Below the pieces are notes generated by a model. It was not told the DNA's origin and did no database searches. It saw only the letters and a list, made by a program, of their open reading frames with translations. 64,000 nucleotides of DNA from Nocardioides hwasunensis (GTDB taxonomy: Bacteria; Actinomycetota; Actinomycetes; Propionibacteriales; Nocardioidaceae): positions 62,001-126,000 of the forward strand of contig NZ_JACXYY010000001.1 of the NCBI RefSeq assembly GCF_014779665.1, in the 5' to 3' direction. The position numbers and the translations under genes are program-made. Positions 45,327 through 54,549 of the stretch are shown here, one piece after another. Position 1 is the stretch's first letter, and each line of letters opens with the position of its first letter.

Positions 45327-45442
45327 ACACGTGTCCGAGAAGTTGCCCTCCCGAGCCCCGCGCAGGGTCGACATCGCGGACACGTGTCCGAGAAGCTGCC
45401 CGCCCGAGCCCCGGACAGGGTCGACATCGCGGACACGTGTCC
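45327..45442. repeat. 53-bp tandem repeat carrying a palindrome, 2.2 copies
   Basis: Units start at 45327, 45380 and 45433 (the last is only about 10 bp). Units 1 and 2 differ at 4 of 53 positions. Each begins with ACACGTGTCC; in units 2 and 3 this lies in the perfect 12-bp palindrome GGACACGTGTCC. A further hairpin (GCGACACC/GGTGTCGC) lies at 45467-45490. No credible gene lies in 45183-45621. Confidence 0.85.
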
Positions 45443-45544
45443 AGGACTGGCGCCGCCACCCGCGCCGCGACACCCCGCCACCGGTGTCGCACACGCCCCA
45501 CCCGCCCCGCGCGTGTCCTACCGCGAACCGGGGAGAGACGTACC

Positions 45545-45550
45545 TAACCT
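45545..45550 (+). promoter_or_regulatory. Candidate -10 element for the mreB operon
   Basis: TAACCT lies 71 bp before the mreB ATG and just after the repeat region. No convincing -35 box is seen. Confidence 0.3.
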
Positions 45551-45621
45551 GAGCGTGGGTCGGATGCACCGCTGACCCCACTTCCCTTTGAACGACCCGA
45601 CCTGCGGGGGCAGCAGCGGCA

Positions 45622-46665
45622 ATGGCACTGAACATCACGAGCGGGGGCTTCATCGGCCGCGACATGGCCGTCGACCTCGGCACCGCCAACACGCTGGTCT
45701 ACGTCCGCGGCAAGGGCGTGGTGCTCGACGAGCCGTCGGTCGTCGCGATGAACACCACGACCGGCGAGGTCCTCGCCGTCGGCCATGAGGCCAAGCGGAT
45801 GATCGGCCGCACGCCCGACAACATCGCCGCCATCCGGCCGCTCAAGGACGGCGTCATCGCCGACTTCGAGGCGACCGAGCAGATGCTGCGCTACTTCATC
45901 CACCAGGTGCACCGCCGCCGCTACTTCGCCAAGCCCCGCATGGTGATCTGCGTGCCGAGCGGCATCACCGCGGTCGAGCAGCGCGCGGTCAAGGAGGCCG
46001 GCTACCAGGCCGGCGCCCGCCGGGTCTACATCGTCGAGGAGCCGATGGCCGCCGCGATCGGCGCCGGCCTGCCGGTCCACGAGGCCACCGGCAACATGGT
46101 CGTCGACGTCGGCGGCGGCACCACCGAGGTCGCGGTGATCAGCCTCGGCGGCATCGTCACCAGCCTGTCGATCCGCACGGCGGGCGACGACATCGACCAG
46201 GCGATCATCGCGTGGATGAAGAAGGAGTACTCCCTCATGCTGGGGGAGCGCACCGCCGAGGAGATGAAGATGACCCTCGGGTCGGCCTTCCCGCTCCCCA
46301 GCGAGCCCGACGCCGAGATCCGCGGCCGCGACATGGTCTCCGGCCTGCCCCGCACCGTCGTCGTCTCCAGCTCCGAGCTGCGCCAGGCGATCGAGGAGCC
46401 GATCCACAACATCATCGACGCCGTGCGCACCACGCTCGACCAGACACCGCCGGAGCTGGCCGGTGACATCATGGACCGCGGCATCGTGCTCACCGGCGGC
46501 GGCGCGATGCTGCGCGGCCTCGACGAGCGACTGCGCCACGAGACCGGCATGCCGGTGCACGTCGCCGAGGAGCCGCTGTCCTCGGTCGCCTACGGCGCCG
46601 GCAAGTGCGTCGAGGAGTTCGAAGCCCTCCAGCAGGTCCTCGTGTCCGACGTGCGGCGGTTCTGA
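45622..46665 (+). CDS. mreB: Rod-shape-determining actin homologue MreB
   Basis: The 347-residue actin-fold ATPase has phosphate-1 motif MAVDLGTANTLVYV, connect-1 and the phosphate-2 loop MVVDVGGGTTEVAVISLGG. The adenosine segment GIVLTGGGAMLRGLDERL and C-terminal VAEEPLSSVAYGAG are also present. MreB filaments guide lateral wall synthesis or, in sporulating actinobacteria, spore-wall synthesis. It is first in a five-gene run with mreC, mreD, mrdA and rodA, all overlapping or spaced by a few bases. Many rod or coccoid actinobacteria lack mreB, so its presence is informative. Confidence 0.96.
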   Translation: MALNITSGGFIGRDMAVDLGTANTLVYVRGKGVVLDEPSVVAMNTTTGEVLAVGHEAKRMIGRTPDNIAAIRPLKDGVIADFEATEQMLRYFIHQVHRRRYFAKPRMVICVPSGITAVEQRAVKEAGYQAGARRVYIVEEPMAAAIGAGLPVHEATGNMVVDVGGGTTEVAVISLGGIVTSLSIRTAGDDIDQAIIAWMKKEYSLMLGERTAEEMKMTLGSAFPLPSEPDAEIRGRDMVSGLPRTVVVSSSELRQAIEEPIHNIIDAVRTTLDQTPPELAGDIMDRGIVLTGGGAMLRGLDERLRHETGMPVHVAEEPLSSVAYGAGKCVEEFEALQQVLVSDVRRF

Positions 46666-47600
46666 TGGGCGCCTTCGGCAACGACGGGCGCGAGCGCCGC
46701 TGGACCGGGCTCGACCGCCTCGAGTCGCGCAACCGCGCGCCGCGCTCGCTGCTGGTCGCGCTCGTGCTCGCGAGCGTCACCGTCATCACCCTCGACGTGT
46801 CCGGCGGTGGCAGCTCGCCGGTGGAGCCCGTGCGCCGCGCGGTCGGCGAGGCGTTCGGCCCGGCCGAGACGGCCGCGGACGCCGCCGTACGCCCCTTCAC
46901 GGCCGTGCCGCAGTGGTTCCGCAGCAAGGGCGACCTCGCCGACCAGGTCCGCGACCTCGAGGCGAGCAACGCCGAGCTGCGCGGCAAGGTCGAGCTCGCG
47001 GGCTTCGACCGCAACCGTCTCGAGCAGTACGACGGCCTCACCACCGCCGCGGCCGACCTCGGCTCGGCACTCGTCCCCGCCCGCGTGGTGGCGGTCGGCT
47101 CCCGGCAGTCGCAGAGCTTCACCGTCACCATCGACGCCGGCTCCGACGCCGGCGTCGGCCCCGACATGACGGTCGTGAACAACGACGGCCTGGTCGGGCG
47201 GGTCCTGCGGGTGACCCGCAGCACCGCCACCGTGCTCCTGATCGTCGATCCCGACTCGACCGTCGGCGGCCGGGTCGGCTCGAGCATGAAGATCGGCTTC
47301 GTCACCGGCAGCGGCTCGCTGACCTCCGACGCCTCCCTCGACCTGCGCCTCGTCGACGACTCCTCGGTGCCCGCCCACGATGACACCGTGGTGACGTGGG
47401 GGAGCAGCACCGGCCCCTACGCCCCCGGGGTGCCCATCGGCACCATCACCGAGGTCTACAGCTCGCTGCGCGAGGCGTCCCAGCGCGCGGTCGTGAAGCC
47501 GTTCGTCGACTTCTCCGCGCTCGATCTCGTCGGCGTGATGGTGCCCAGCGGGTCGCAGAGCGACCGAGCGGTGATCGAGGCGGACGGGAGCCTGCGGTGA
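46665..47600 (+). CDS. mreC: Rod-shape-determining protein MreC
   Basis: The 311-residue protein has a cytoplasmic basic N-terminus, one transmembrane helix (SLLVALVLASVTVITL), a coiled coil (LADQVRDLEASNAELRGKVE) and the periplasmic-type beta domain (VVNNDGLVGRVLRV, VGGRVGSSMKIGFV, GVPIGTITEV). It bridges MreB to PBP2/RodA. The ATG shares the A of the mreB TGA stop (TGATG), so translation is coupled. A Ser/Thr-poor tail ends at the mreD overlap. Confidence 0.93.
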   Translation: MGAFGNDGRERRWTGLDRLESRNRAPRSLLVALVLASVTVITLDVSGGGSSPVEPVRRAVGEAFGPAETAADAAVRPFTAVPQWFRSKGDLADQVRDLEASNAELRGKVELAGFDRNRLEQYDGLTTAAADLGSALVPARVVAVGSRQSQSFTVTIDAGSDAGVGPDMTVVNNDGLVGRVLRVTRSTATVLLIVDPDSTVGGRVGSSMKIGFVTGSGSLTSDASLDLRLVDDSSVPAHDDTVVTWGSSTGPYAPGVPIGTITEVYSSLREASQRAVVKPFVDFSALDLVGVMVPSGSQSDRAVIEADGSLR

Positions 47601-48109
47601 AGGGCCTGCGGTGGGCGGTCGCCCTCGGTGCCGTCGTGGTCGCGATCGTCCTCCAGGTCTCGCTCTTCCCCCACGTGGCGTGGCACGGGATCGTGCCCAA
47701 CCTCTGCCTCCTCGTCGTCGTGGCCGCGGCGCTCACCGTCGAGGCGCCGTTCGCGCTGGTGCTGGGCTTCGTCGCCGGCCTCACCCTCGACCTCGCGCCG
47801 CCGGCCGACCACGTCGCCGGGCGCTGGGCGCTCGCCCTGACGATCGCGGCCTTCCTCGCCGCCCGGGTGCGGCAGGACCAGAAGCCGAGCGCGCTCGCGG
47901 TCGTCGGCACCGTGGCCGCGGCGTCGTTCGTGGCGACCTCGCTCTTCGCGCTCACCGGGGTGCTCCTCAACGACCCGGCCATGTCGGTCGCGGGCCTCCT
48001 GGAGGTGGTGCTGGTCGCCGTGGTGTGGGACGTGCTGCTCACCCCGTTCGTGCTGCCTCCGCTGATGAGGCTCTTCGCCCGGACCAGCCCCCAGTGGGCC
48101 ACCCCGTGA
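47597..48109 (+). CDS. mreD: Rod-shape-determining protein MreD
   Basis: The 170-residue integral membrane protein has about five helices (LRWAVALGAVVVAIVLQVSL, GIVPNLCLLVVVAAALTV, and others) and the short motif SLFPHVAWHGIVPNLCLL typical of MreD. It is part of the elongasome with MreC. GTG 47597 overlaps the mreC stop (GTGA), and its own stop overlaps the mrdA GTG in the same way. Confidence 0.9.
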   Translation: MKGLRWAVALGAVVVAIVLQVSLFPHVAWHGIVPNLCLLVVVAAALTVEAPFALVLGFVAGLTLDLAPPADHVAGRWALALTIAAFLAARVRQDQKPSALAVVGTVAAASFVATSLFALTGVLLNDPAMSVAGLLEVVLVAVVWDVLLTPFVLPPLMRLFARTSPQWATP

Positions 48110-50244
48110 GCCCCCGGACCACGTCCACGAGCACGGCCGCGACGAGCAGGAGCCGGCTGCGCCTTGTCGTCGTGCAGGTGCTGGCGTTCTCCCTCTTCGC
48201 GACCCTCTTCGTCCGGCTCTACTACCTCCAGGTCATCGGCGGCGAGTCCTACCAGGCGCAGGCCGCCAACCAGTCGGTCCGCGACATCGTCGTCCAGCCC
48301 CAGCGCGGCCTGATCGTCGACAGCCAGGGCCGGCCGCTCGTGGCCAACCGCACGTCCTGGGCGATCTCGGTCGACCGCACCCTGCTCGGCAAGCTCGACG
48401 AGGACTCGCGCACCGAGCTGGTGCGCCGCGTGGCCGTCGCCGTCGACGCCAAGCCCGCCGCCGTGGAGGCCCGGCTGGTGACCTGCGGCGACCCCGGCAG
48501 CGTCCCGGAGAAGTGCTGGAACGGCTCGCCCTACCAGCCCGTGCCCGTCGCCACCGACGTCTCCAAGGAGGTCGCCCTCCGGGTGCTCGAGCAGCCCGAG
48601 GACTACCCCGGCGTGCTCGCCGAGCAGCAGAGCGTGCGCTCCTACCCGCGCCCCTACGGCATCAACCTCGCCCACGTGCTCGGCTACCTCAGCCCGATCA
48701 CCGAGGACGAGTACGACGTCGCTGTCGAGAAGGACGACCAGTCGCTCAACGGCGCGTCCGTCGTCGGGCGTGCCGGCGTCGAGAAGCAGTACGACGAGTG
48801 GCTGCGCGGGCTGCCCGGCTACCGCCGCGTCGCGGTCGACTCGATGGGCCGCGTGCTCGGCGACGACTCGACCATCGAGAGCACGCCCGGTGACACCCTC
48901 GTCACCTCCATCGACGCCAAGGTGCAGGCCGTCGTCGAGCGGCAGCTCGCCGAGCGGATCAAGGTCCAGCGCGCCACCTTCGACCCGGTGACGGGTCGCA
49001 ACTACGAGGCCGACTCGGGTGCGGCGGTGGTGCTCGACGCGAAGACCGGCCGGGTGGTCGCGATGGCCAGCCAGCCGACGTACGACCCCGACGTGTGGAC
49101 CGGCGGCATCAGCGAGTCCGAGCTGGCCCGTCTCTACTCCGAGGACGCCGGCACGCCGCTGCTCTCGCGGGCCACGCAGGGCCAGTTCGCGCCGGGCTCG
49201 ACCTGGAAGCCGTTCATGACCGCCGGCGCGCTGACCAACGGCTACTCGATGGACACGATGCTGCCGTGCTCCTCGGGGTTCCAGGTCGGCAACCGGGTCT
49301 TCCGCAACCACGAGTCCGGCGCCTACGGCACGATCGGCTTCACCAAGGCGCTCGAGGTCTCCTGCAACACCTTCTTCTACCGCATCGGCTACGACTTCTG
49401 GCAGCGCTTCGGGAGCGACCCCGCCGACATCGACGCCAAGGACCCGCTCGTCGCGATCGCCAAGAAGTTCGGCTTCGGCTCGCGCACCGGGGTCGACCTG
49501 CCGGGCGAGGCACCCGGCCGGATCGCCGACCGGAAGTGGAAGCAGGCCTACTACGAGTCGCAGAAGGACTACTACTGCGACATCAGCGCCAAGCCGCAGG
49601 CCGAGGGGACGAGCGACTTCGTCTACACGTTCGCCCGCGAGTTCTGCCTCGAGGGCAACCTCTACCGTGCCGGCGACGCCGTGAACTTCTCGATCGGTCA
49701 GGGCGACACGATCGTCACTCCGCTCCAGCTCGCCCGCGGCTACGCCGCGATCAGCAACGGCGGCACCCTGTGGACGCCCACCGTCGCCAAGGCGATCGTC
49801 AGCCCCGAGGGCAAGGTGCTGCGCCGGATCGCGCCGCACAAGCAGGCCCAGCTCGACGTCCCGCGGAAGTACCTCGACTTCATCGACAGCGCCCTGCAGG
49901 GCGTGTCGCGCGAGGGCACGATGGCCTGGAAGATGGGCGGCTTCCCGCTCGACCAGGTCACCGTCCGTGCCAAGACCGGCTCCGCCGAGGTCTACGGCAA
50001 GCAGTCGACCGGGTGGGTCGCGTCCTACACCAAGGACTACGTGGTGGTGATGATGATCAGCCAGGCCGGCACCGGTTCGGGCTCCACCGGTGACGGCATC
50101 CGAGCCATCTGGGAGGCGCTGTACGGCATCGACGGCGAGGACGTGCGCCCCGCGAGGGCCGCGACGCCGGGCACGCTGCCGCCGGCGAAGCTGCCGCAGT
50201 TCCTCGACGACGGGTCGATCATGCCGCCGGCCGTGGGGGAGTGA
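48106..50244 (+). CDS. mrdA: Penicillin-binding protein 2 (class B transpeptidase)
   Basis: The 712-residue protein has one N-terminal transmembrane helix (VVVQVLAFSLFATLFVRLYY), the PBP dimer domain (RGLIVDSQGRPLVANRTSW) and a transpeptidase domain. Its active Ser365 lies in GSTWKPF (SxxK), SxN is Ser419-Cys-Asn and KTG starts at Lys623 in RAKTGSAEVYG. It cross-links elongation-phase peptidoglycan with RodA, encoded 4 bp downstream. It is longer than E. coli PBP2 because of an insert around 550-580 (PQAEGTSDFVYTFAREFCLE). Confidence 0.95.
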   Translation: MSPRTTSTSTAATSRSRLRLVVVQVLAFSLFATLFVRLYYLQVIGGESYQAQAANQSVRDIVVQPQRGLIVDSQGRPLVANRTSWAISVDRTLLGKLDEDSRTELVRRVAVAVDAKPAAVEARLVTCGDPGSVPEKCWNGSPYQPVPVATDVSKEVALRVLEQPEDYPGVLAEQQSVRSYPRPYGINLAHVLGYLSPITEDEYDVAVEKDDQSLNGASVVGRAGVEKQYDEWLRGLPGYRRVAVDSMGRVLGDDSTIESTPGDTLVTSIDAKVQAVVERQLAERIKVQRATFDPVTGRNYEADSGAAVVLDAKTGRVVAMASQPTYDPDVWTGGISESELARLYSEDAGTPLLSRATQGQFAPGSTWKPFMTAGALTNGYSMDTMLPCSSGFQVGNRVFRNHESGAYGTIGFTKALEVSCNTFFYRIGYDFWQRFGSDPADIDAKDPLVAIAKKFGFGSRTGVDLPGEAPGRIADRKWKQAYYESQKDYYCDISAKPQAEGTSDFVYTFAREFCLEGNLYRAGDAVNFSIGQGDTIVTPLQLARGYAAISNGGTLWTPTVAKAIVSPEGKVLRRIAPHKQAQLDVPRKYLDFIDSALQGVSREGTMAWKMGGFPLDQVTVRAKTGSAEVYGKQSTGWVASYTKDYVVVMMISQAGTGSGSTGDGIRAIWEALYGIDGEDVRPARAATPGTLPPAKLPQFLDDGSIMPPAVGE

Positions 50245-50248
50245 CCCG

Positions 50249-51418
50249 ATGACGATCACCACCAACCGCCCCGCCCGCCCGGGCCAAGCCACCAGCAGCT
50301 TCCGCGCACCCGGTCTCGACTGGGTCCTGATGGCGGCCTCGCTGGCCCTGATCACGATGGGCTCGCTGCTCGTCTGGTCGGCGACCTCCACCCGCGCGGA
50401 CCTCACCGGCGGCGATCCCGGTGCCTACCTGCGCAAGCAGCTGGTCAACGTCGCGATAGGCCTGGTGCTGATGGTCGCGGTGACCGCCACCGACCACCGG
50501 TGGGTGCGGATCCTCGCCCCGCTGGCCTACGTCGCCAGCGTGGGCGGGCTGGTGATGGTGCTCGTCGCCGGCACCACCATCAACGGCTCCCGCTCGTGGC
50601 TCCAGGTCGGCGGGATGTCGATCCAGCCGTCGGAGTTCGCCAAGCTCGCCGTCGTCATCGGCATGGCGCTCGTCGTCGCCGAGCGCACCGAGAGGCGATG
50701 GGGCCGCCGTGTCGGCAGCCTCGAGGTGGTCGCCATGCTCGCCATCGCCGGCCTGCCGGCCGCGCTCATCCTGCTCCAGCCCGACCTCGGCACCATGCTC
50801 GTGCTCTCCGCCACCGTGTTCGGCGTGCTGGCCATCGCCGGCGCAGGTCGGGCCTGGCTCGCCGGGCTCTCGCTGGCCGCCGTCGTGGGTGCGGTCGTCG
50901 CCGTCTCGATGGACGTGCTCAAGCCCTACCAGGTCGACCGCTTCCTCGCCTTCACCAACCCCGGGCTCGACCCCCGCGGAGCCGGCTACAACACCGAGCA
51001 GGCACGCATCGCCGTCGGCAACGGCGGACTCCTCGGTCAGGGGCTCTTCGGTGGCTCGCAGACCCGCTCGGGCTTCGTGCCCGAGCAGCACACCGACTTC
51101 ATCTTCACGGTCGCGGGCGAGGAGCTCGGGCTGGTCGGTGCGGGAGTGCTCATCCTGCTGCTCGCCGTGGTGATCTGGCGAGCGCTCGCGATCTCCGCCG
51201 GCGCCGGCGACCTGTTCGGACGTGTCGCCGCCGCGGGCATCGCCTGCTGGTTCGGCTACCAGGCCTTCCAGAACATCGGGATGTGCCTGGGGATCATGCC
51301 GGTCACCGGTGTGCCGCTGCCCTTCGTCTCCTACGGCGGCAGCTCGCTGTTCGCCGGGATGCTCGCCCTCGGCCTGCTGCAGAACATCCACCTGAGGTCG
51401 ACGAGCCCGACGCGCTAG
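50249..51418 (+). CDS. rodA: Peptidoglycan glycosyltransferase RodA (SEDS family)
   Basis: The 389-residue polytopic protein has around ten helices and SEDS signatures: GSRSWLQVGGMSIQPSEFAK with the conserved Gln-Pro-Ser-Glu, PGLDPRGAGYNTEQARIAVGNGG, and FIFTVAGEELGLVGAG with conserved Glu. The C-terminal PFVSYGGSSLF is also typical. It polymerises lipid II with PBP2. It closes the elongasome operon; the next gene on the other strand ends 28 bp away. Confidence 0.95.
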   Translation: MTITTNRPARPGQATSSFRAPGLDWVLMAASLALITMGSLLVWSATSTRADLTGGDPGAYLRKQLVNVAIGLVLMVAVTATDHRWVRILAPLAYVASVGGLVMVLVAGTTINGSRSWLQVGGMSIQPSEFAKLAVVIGMALVVAERTERRWGRRVGSLEVVAMLAIAGLPAALILLQPDLGTMLVLSATVFGVLAIAGAGRAWLAGLSLAAVVGAVVAVSMDVLKPYQVDRFLAFTNPGLDPRGAGYNTEQARIAVGNGGLLGQGLFGGSQTRSGFVPEQHTDFIFTVAGEELGLVGAGVLILLLAVVIWRALAISAGAGDLFGRVAAAGIACWFGYQAFQNIGMCLGIMPVTGVPLPFVSYGGSSLFAGMLALGLLQNIHLRSTSPTR

Positions 51419-51446
51419 GTGCACCCGGCCACGCGGCTGGCGACGG

Positions 51447-52394
51447 CTAGGGCGAGTCCTGGTCGCAGCCCTCGGGCGCCGGGAGCCTCACGTCCGCCCA
51501 CAGCCGGTCGTGGTCCGAGGCGCCGGACGGCGCGACCTGGCTCAGGATCGGCCGCATCCCGCGGACGAAGAGGTAGTCGATCTTCCGACCGCCCCTGCTG
51601 GTGGCCGAGCGGCCCTGCCCTGCTGCGGTCCACGTGTCGGTGAGCTCGCGCCCGATCGCAGCCACGGCGCCCGAGGCCGGCCACGCGTTGAGGTCGCCAC
51701 CGAGGACGGTGGGCAGGTCGTCCTCGGCCAGGATGTCCGCGACCTGCTCGGCCTGCGCGAGGCGTACGGCGGGACGGGTGGACTCGAGGTGGGTGTTGTA
51801 GACCCGCACCGGCTGGCCCGCGACGTCCAGCGTCACCCACTGCAGTCCGCGCGCCTCGGCCCCGGGAGCGCTCGCGAGGGCGATCCGGCCCTGCTGGACG
51901 ATGTCGAACCGGCTCAGCACGAGCGTGCCGTACTCACCGGAGCCGCGGACCAGGTTGGCGCTGAACGAGCCGTCCATGCCGACCGCGTCGGCGAGGACCT
52001 CCGCCTGGTCCACCGAGCCGGTCCGGAGCATCTTCCGGTCCACCTCCTGGAGCAGCACGATGTCGGGATCGAGCTCGAGGATCTCCTCGGCGATCGCGTT
52101 GACGGTGCCCGTCGAGCGATGGGTGTTGAAGGACAGCAGCCGCAGGCGGCGCGGCTGGCTGAACTCCTGGCAGACGAGCTCGGCGAGTCCCTCGGGCGGC
52201 GAGGGCATGGCGTCGGTGACCGGCGGGTCCGTCGGCTCGACGACCTCGGGGGAGTCCGTCGGCGTGGTCGCCGACGGCGTCGGCTCCTCGACCGAGGGCT
52301 CCTCGGCGTCGTGGTCGCGCAGGAAGAGGAAGGCGATCGCCGCCAGGATCAGCACGACGGCGGCGATGCGCAGGCCTTCCTCGCGCCGCTTCAT
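51447..52394 (-). CDS. Secreted or membrane-anchored EEP-family hydrolase
   Basis: The 315-residue endonuclease/exonuclease/phosphatase-fold protein has an N-terminal signal anchor (IAAVVLILAAIAFLFL), a Pro/Thr/Glu linker and a complete catalytic set. This comprises SFNTHR (Asn), VLLQEVD (Glu), YNTHLES (His), GGDLNAW (Asp/Asn) and SDHDRLW (Asp-His). It acts outside the membrane. Substrates could be DNA, sphingomyelin-like lipids or inositol phosphates, and sequence cannot decide between them. It is convergent with rodA and divergent from the radical SAM gene. Confidence 0.86.
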   Translation of the reverse strand: MKRREEGLRIAAVVLILAAIAFLFLRDHDAEEPSVEEPTPSATTPTDSPEVVEPTDPPVTDAMPSPPEGLAELVCQEFSQPRRLRLLSFNTHRSTGTVNAIAEEILELDPDIVLLQEVDRKMLRTGSVDQAEVLADAVGMDGSFSANLVRGSGEYGTLVLSRFDIVQQGRIALASAPGAEARGLQWVTLDVAGQPVRVYNTHLESTRPAVRLAQAEQVADILAEDDLPTVLGGDLNAWPASGAVAAIGRELTDTWTAAGQGRSATSRGGRKIDYLFVRGMRPILSQVAPSGASDHDRLWADVRLPAPEGCDQDSP

Positions 52395-52560
52395 CGTGCT
52401 CTGTCACTCCGTCGTCGGTGGGGATCGATGGTTAGGCCGCTCTGGCGCGGCGAAGTAACCTAGATGATCGCGCACCGGGCCAACCGATCCCCACCCGGCC
52501 CGTGGACCCGCCCGTCTGCCCGACCTGTCCCCAGCCCGTTCCCAGTGAGGTGCTCTCGTC

Positions 52561-54534
52561 ATGTCCGTCACGTCGGTGTTCCCCCGGCTGGAGGCCAAGC
52601 TGCCGTCGGTGCAGAAGCCCATCCAGTACGTCGGCGGCGAGCTCAACTCCGTCGTCAAGGACTGGGACTGTGCCGCCTCGTCGGAGACCGGCGGCCCCAC
52701 GGTGCGGTGGGCGCTGATGTATCCCGACGCCTACGAGGTCGGCCTGCCCAACCAGGGCGTGCAGATCCTCTACGAGGTGCTCAACGAGCGCGACTGGATC
52801 CTGGCCGAGCGCACCTACTCGGTGTGGGCCGACATGGAGCAGGTGATGCGCACCGGCGACGAGCACGGGCCCATCCCGCAGTTCACCGTCGACGGCCACC
52901 GACCGGTCGGCGCGTTCGACCTGTTCGGCCTGAGCTTCTCCACCGAGCTCGGCTACACCAACATGCTCAACGCCCTCGACCTGGCCGGCATCCCGCTCCA
53001 CGCGGTCGACCGCGGCGAGGACGACCCGGTCGTTATCGCCGGCGGTCACGCGGCGTTCAACCCCGAGCCGATCGCCGACTTCATCGATGCCGCGGTCCTC
53101 GGCGACGGAGAGGAGGTCGTGCTCGCGATCTCCGACATCGTCCGCGAGTGGAAGCTCGAGGACCGCCCGGGTGGTCGCGACGAGCTGCTGAGGCGCCTCG
53201 CCGTCACGGGCAACATCTACGTCCCGCACTTCTACGACGTCGCCTACGCCGAGGACGGCGCGATCGAGGCCGTCGTGCCCAACCGCCCCGGCATCCCGTT
53301 CCGGGTCCGCAAGCACACCCTGATGGACCTCGACCAGTGGCCCTACCCGGCCAATCCGCTGGTGCCCCTGGCCGAGACCGTCCACGAGCGGTTCTCCGTC
53401 GAGATCTTCCGCGGCTGCACGCGCGGCTGCCGGTTCTGCCAGGCCGGGATGATCACCCGCCCGGTGCGCGAGCGGTCGATCAAGACGATCGGCGACATGG
53501 TCGAGAACGGCATCCGCAAGTCCGGCTTCGAGGAGGTCGGCCTCCTCTCGCTCTCCAGCGCCGACCACACCGAGATCGGCGAGGTCGCCAAGGGGCTGGC
53601 CGACCGCTACGAGGGCTCCAACGTCTCGCTCTCGCTGCCCAGCACCCGCGTGGACGCGTTCAACATCACGCTCGCCAACGAGTTCTCCCGCAACGGTCGC
53701 CGCTCGGGCCTGACCTTCGCCCCCGAGGGCGGCTCGGAGCGGATGCGCAAGGTGATCAACAAGATGGTCACCGAGGAGGACCTGATCCGCACCGTCGCGG
53801 CGGCGTACTCCCACGGCTGGCGGCAGGTCAAGCTCTACTTCATGGTCGGGCTCCCGACCGAGACCGACGAGGACGTGCTCCAGGTCGCCGAGCTCGCCAA
53901 GCGCGTCATCGCCAAGGGCCGCGAGGTCTCCGGCCGCAACGACATCCGCTGCACCGTCTCCATCGGCGGGTTCGTGCCCAAGCCGCACACCCCCTTCCAG
54001 TGGGCCGCACAGCTCGACCACGAGGCCACCGACGAGCGGCTGCGGCAGCTGCGCGAGGTGGTGCGTCAGGACAAGAAGTACGCTCGCGCGATCGGCTTCC
54101 GCTACCACGACGGCAAGCCCGGCATCGTCGAGGGCCTGCTCTCGCGCGGCGACCGCCGCGTGGGTCGCGTCATCGAGGAGGTGTGGCGCGACGGCGGTCG
54201 CTTCGACGGCTGGAGCGAGCACTTCTCCTACGACCGCTGGATGGACTCCGCCGCGAAGGCGCTGGCCGGGACGGGTGTCGACGTCGACTGGTACACCACC
54301 CGCGAGCGCGACTACGACGAGGTGCAGCCGTGGGAGCACCTCGACTCCGGCCTCGACAAGGACTGGCTGTGGGGTGACTGGGAGGACGCCCTCGCGGCCG
54401 CCGACGGCGCCGACATCGAGATCGAGGACTGTCGCTGGACACCGTGCTACGACTGTGGCGTGTGCCCCGAGATGGGCACCGAGATCCAGGTGGGCCCGAC
54501 CGGCCAGAAGCTGCTCCCGCTCAGCGTCGTCTGA
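52561..54534 (+). CDS. TIGR03960-family B12-binding radical SAM protein
   Basis: The 657-residue protein has an N-terminal B12-binding-like domain (MYPDAYEVGLPNQGVQILYE to VIAGGHAAFNPEPIADF). The radical SAM domain carries the 4Fe-4S cluster CxxxCxxC as Cys286, Cys290 and Cys293 in FRGCTRGCRFCQAG. A C-terminal cysteine-rich segment (WTPCYDCGVCPEMG) could bind a second cluster. The family is usually encoded directly before a TIGR03936 (DUF2344) partner and rne; neither is seen here. Proposed roles in RNA modification are not proven. A TAACCT at 52456-52461 may be its -10 element. Confidence 0.88.
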   Translation: MSVTSVFPRLEAKLPSVQKPIQYVGGELNSVVKDWDCAASSETGGPTVRWALMYPDAYEVGLPNQGVQILYEVLNERDWILAERTYSVWADMEQVMRTGDEHGPIPQFTVDGHRPVGAFDLFGLSFSTELGYTNMLNALDLAGIPLHAVDRGEDDPVVIAGGHAAFNPEPIADFIDAAVLGDGEEVVLAISDIVREWKLEDRPGGRDELLRRLAVTGNIYVPHFYDVAYAEDGAIEAVVPNRPGIPFRVRKHTLMDLDQWPYPANPLVPLAETVHERFSVEIFRGCTRGCRFCQAGMITRPVRERSIKTIGDMVENGIRKSGFEEVGLLSLSSADHTEIGEVAKGLADRYEGSNVSLSLPSTRVDAFNITLANEFSRNGRRSGLTFAPEGGSERMRKVINKMVTEEDLIRTVAAAYSHGWRQVKLYFMVGLPTETDEDVLQVAELAKRVIAKGREVSGRNDIRCTVSIGGFVPKPHTPFQWAAQLDHEATDERLRQLREVVRQDKKYARAIGFRYHDGKPGIVEGLLSRGDRRVGRVIEEVWRDGGRFDGWSEHFSYDRWMDSAAKALAGTGVDVDWYTTRERDYDEVQPWEHLDSGLDKDWLWGDWEDALAAADGADIEIEDCRWTPCYDCGVCPEMGTEIQVGPTGQKLLPLSVV

Positions 54535-54549
54535 GGCACAATCTCGTCC

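Noticed and set aside
45327..45442. CRISPR array
   Set aside because: The units are directly tandem without unique spacers and only just over two copies exist; no cas gene is present.
44694..45692. Repeated peptide-like frames in the gap before mreB (for example SDTCPRCRPCAGLGRA on the minus strand)
   Set aside because: The apparent peptide repeat is just the 53-bp DNA repeat translated. 53 is not a multiple of three, so frames change between units.
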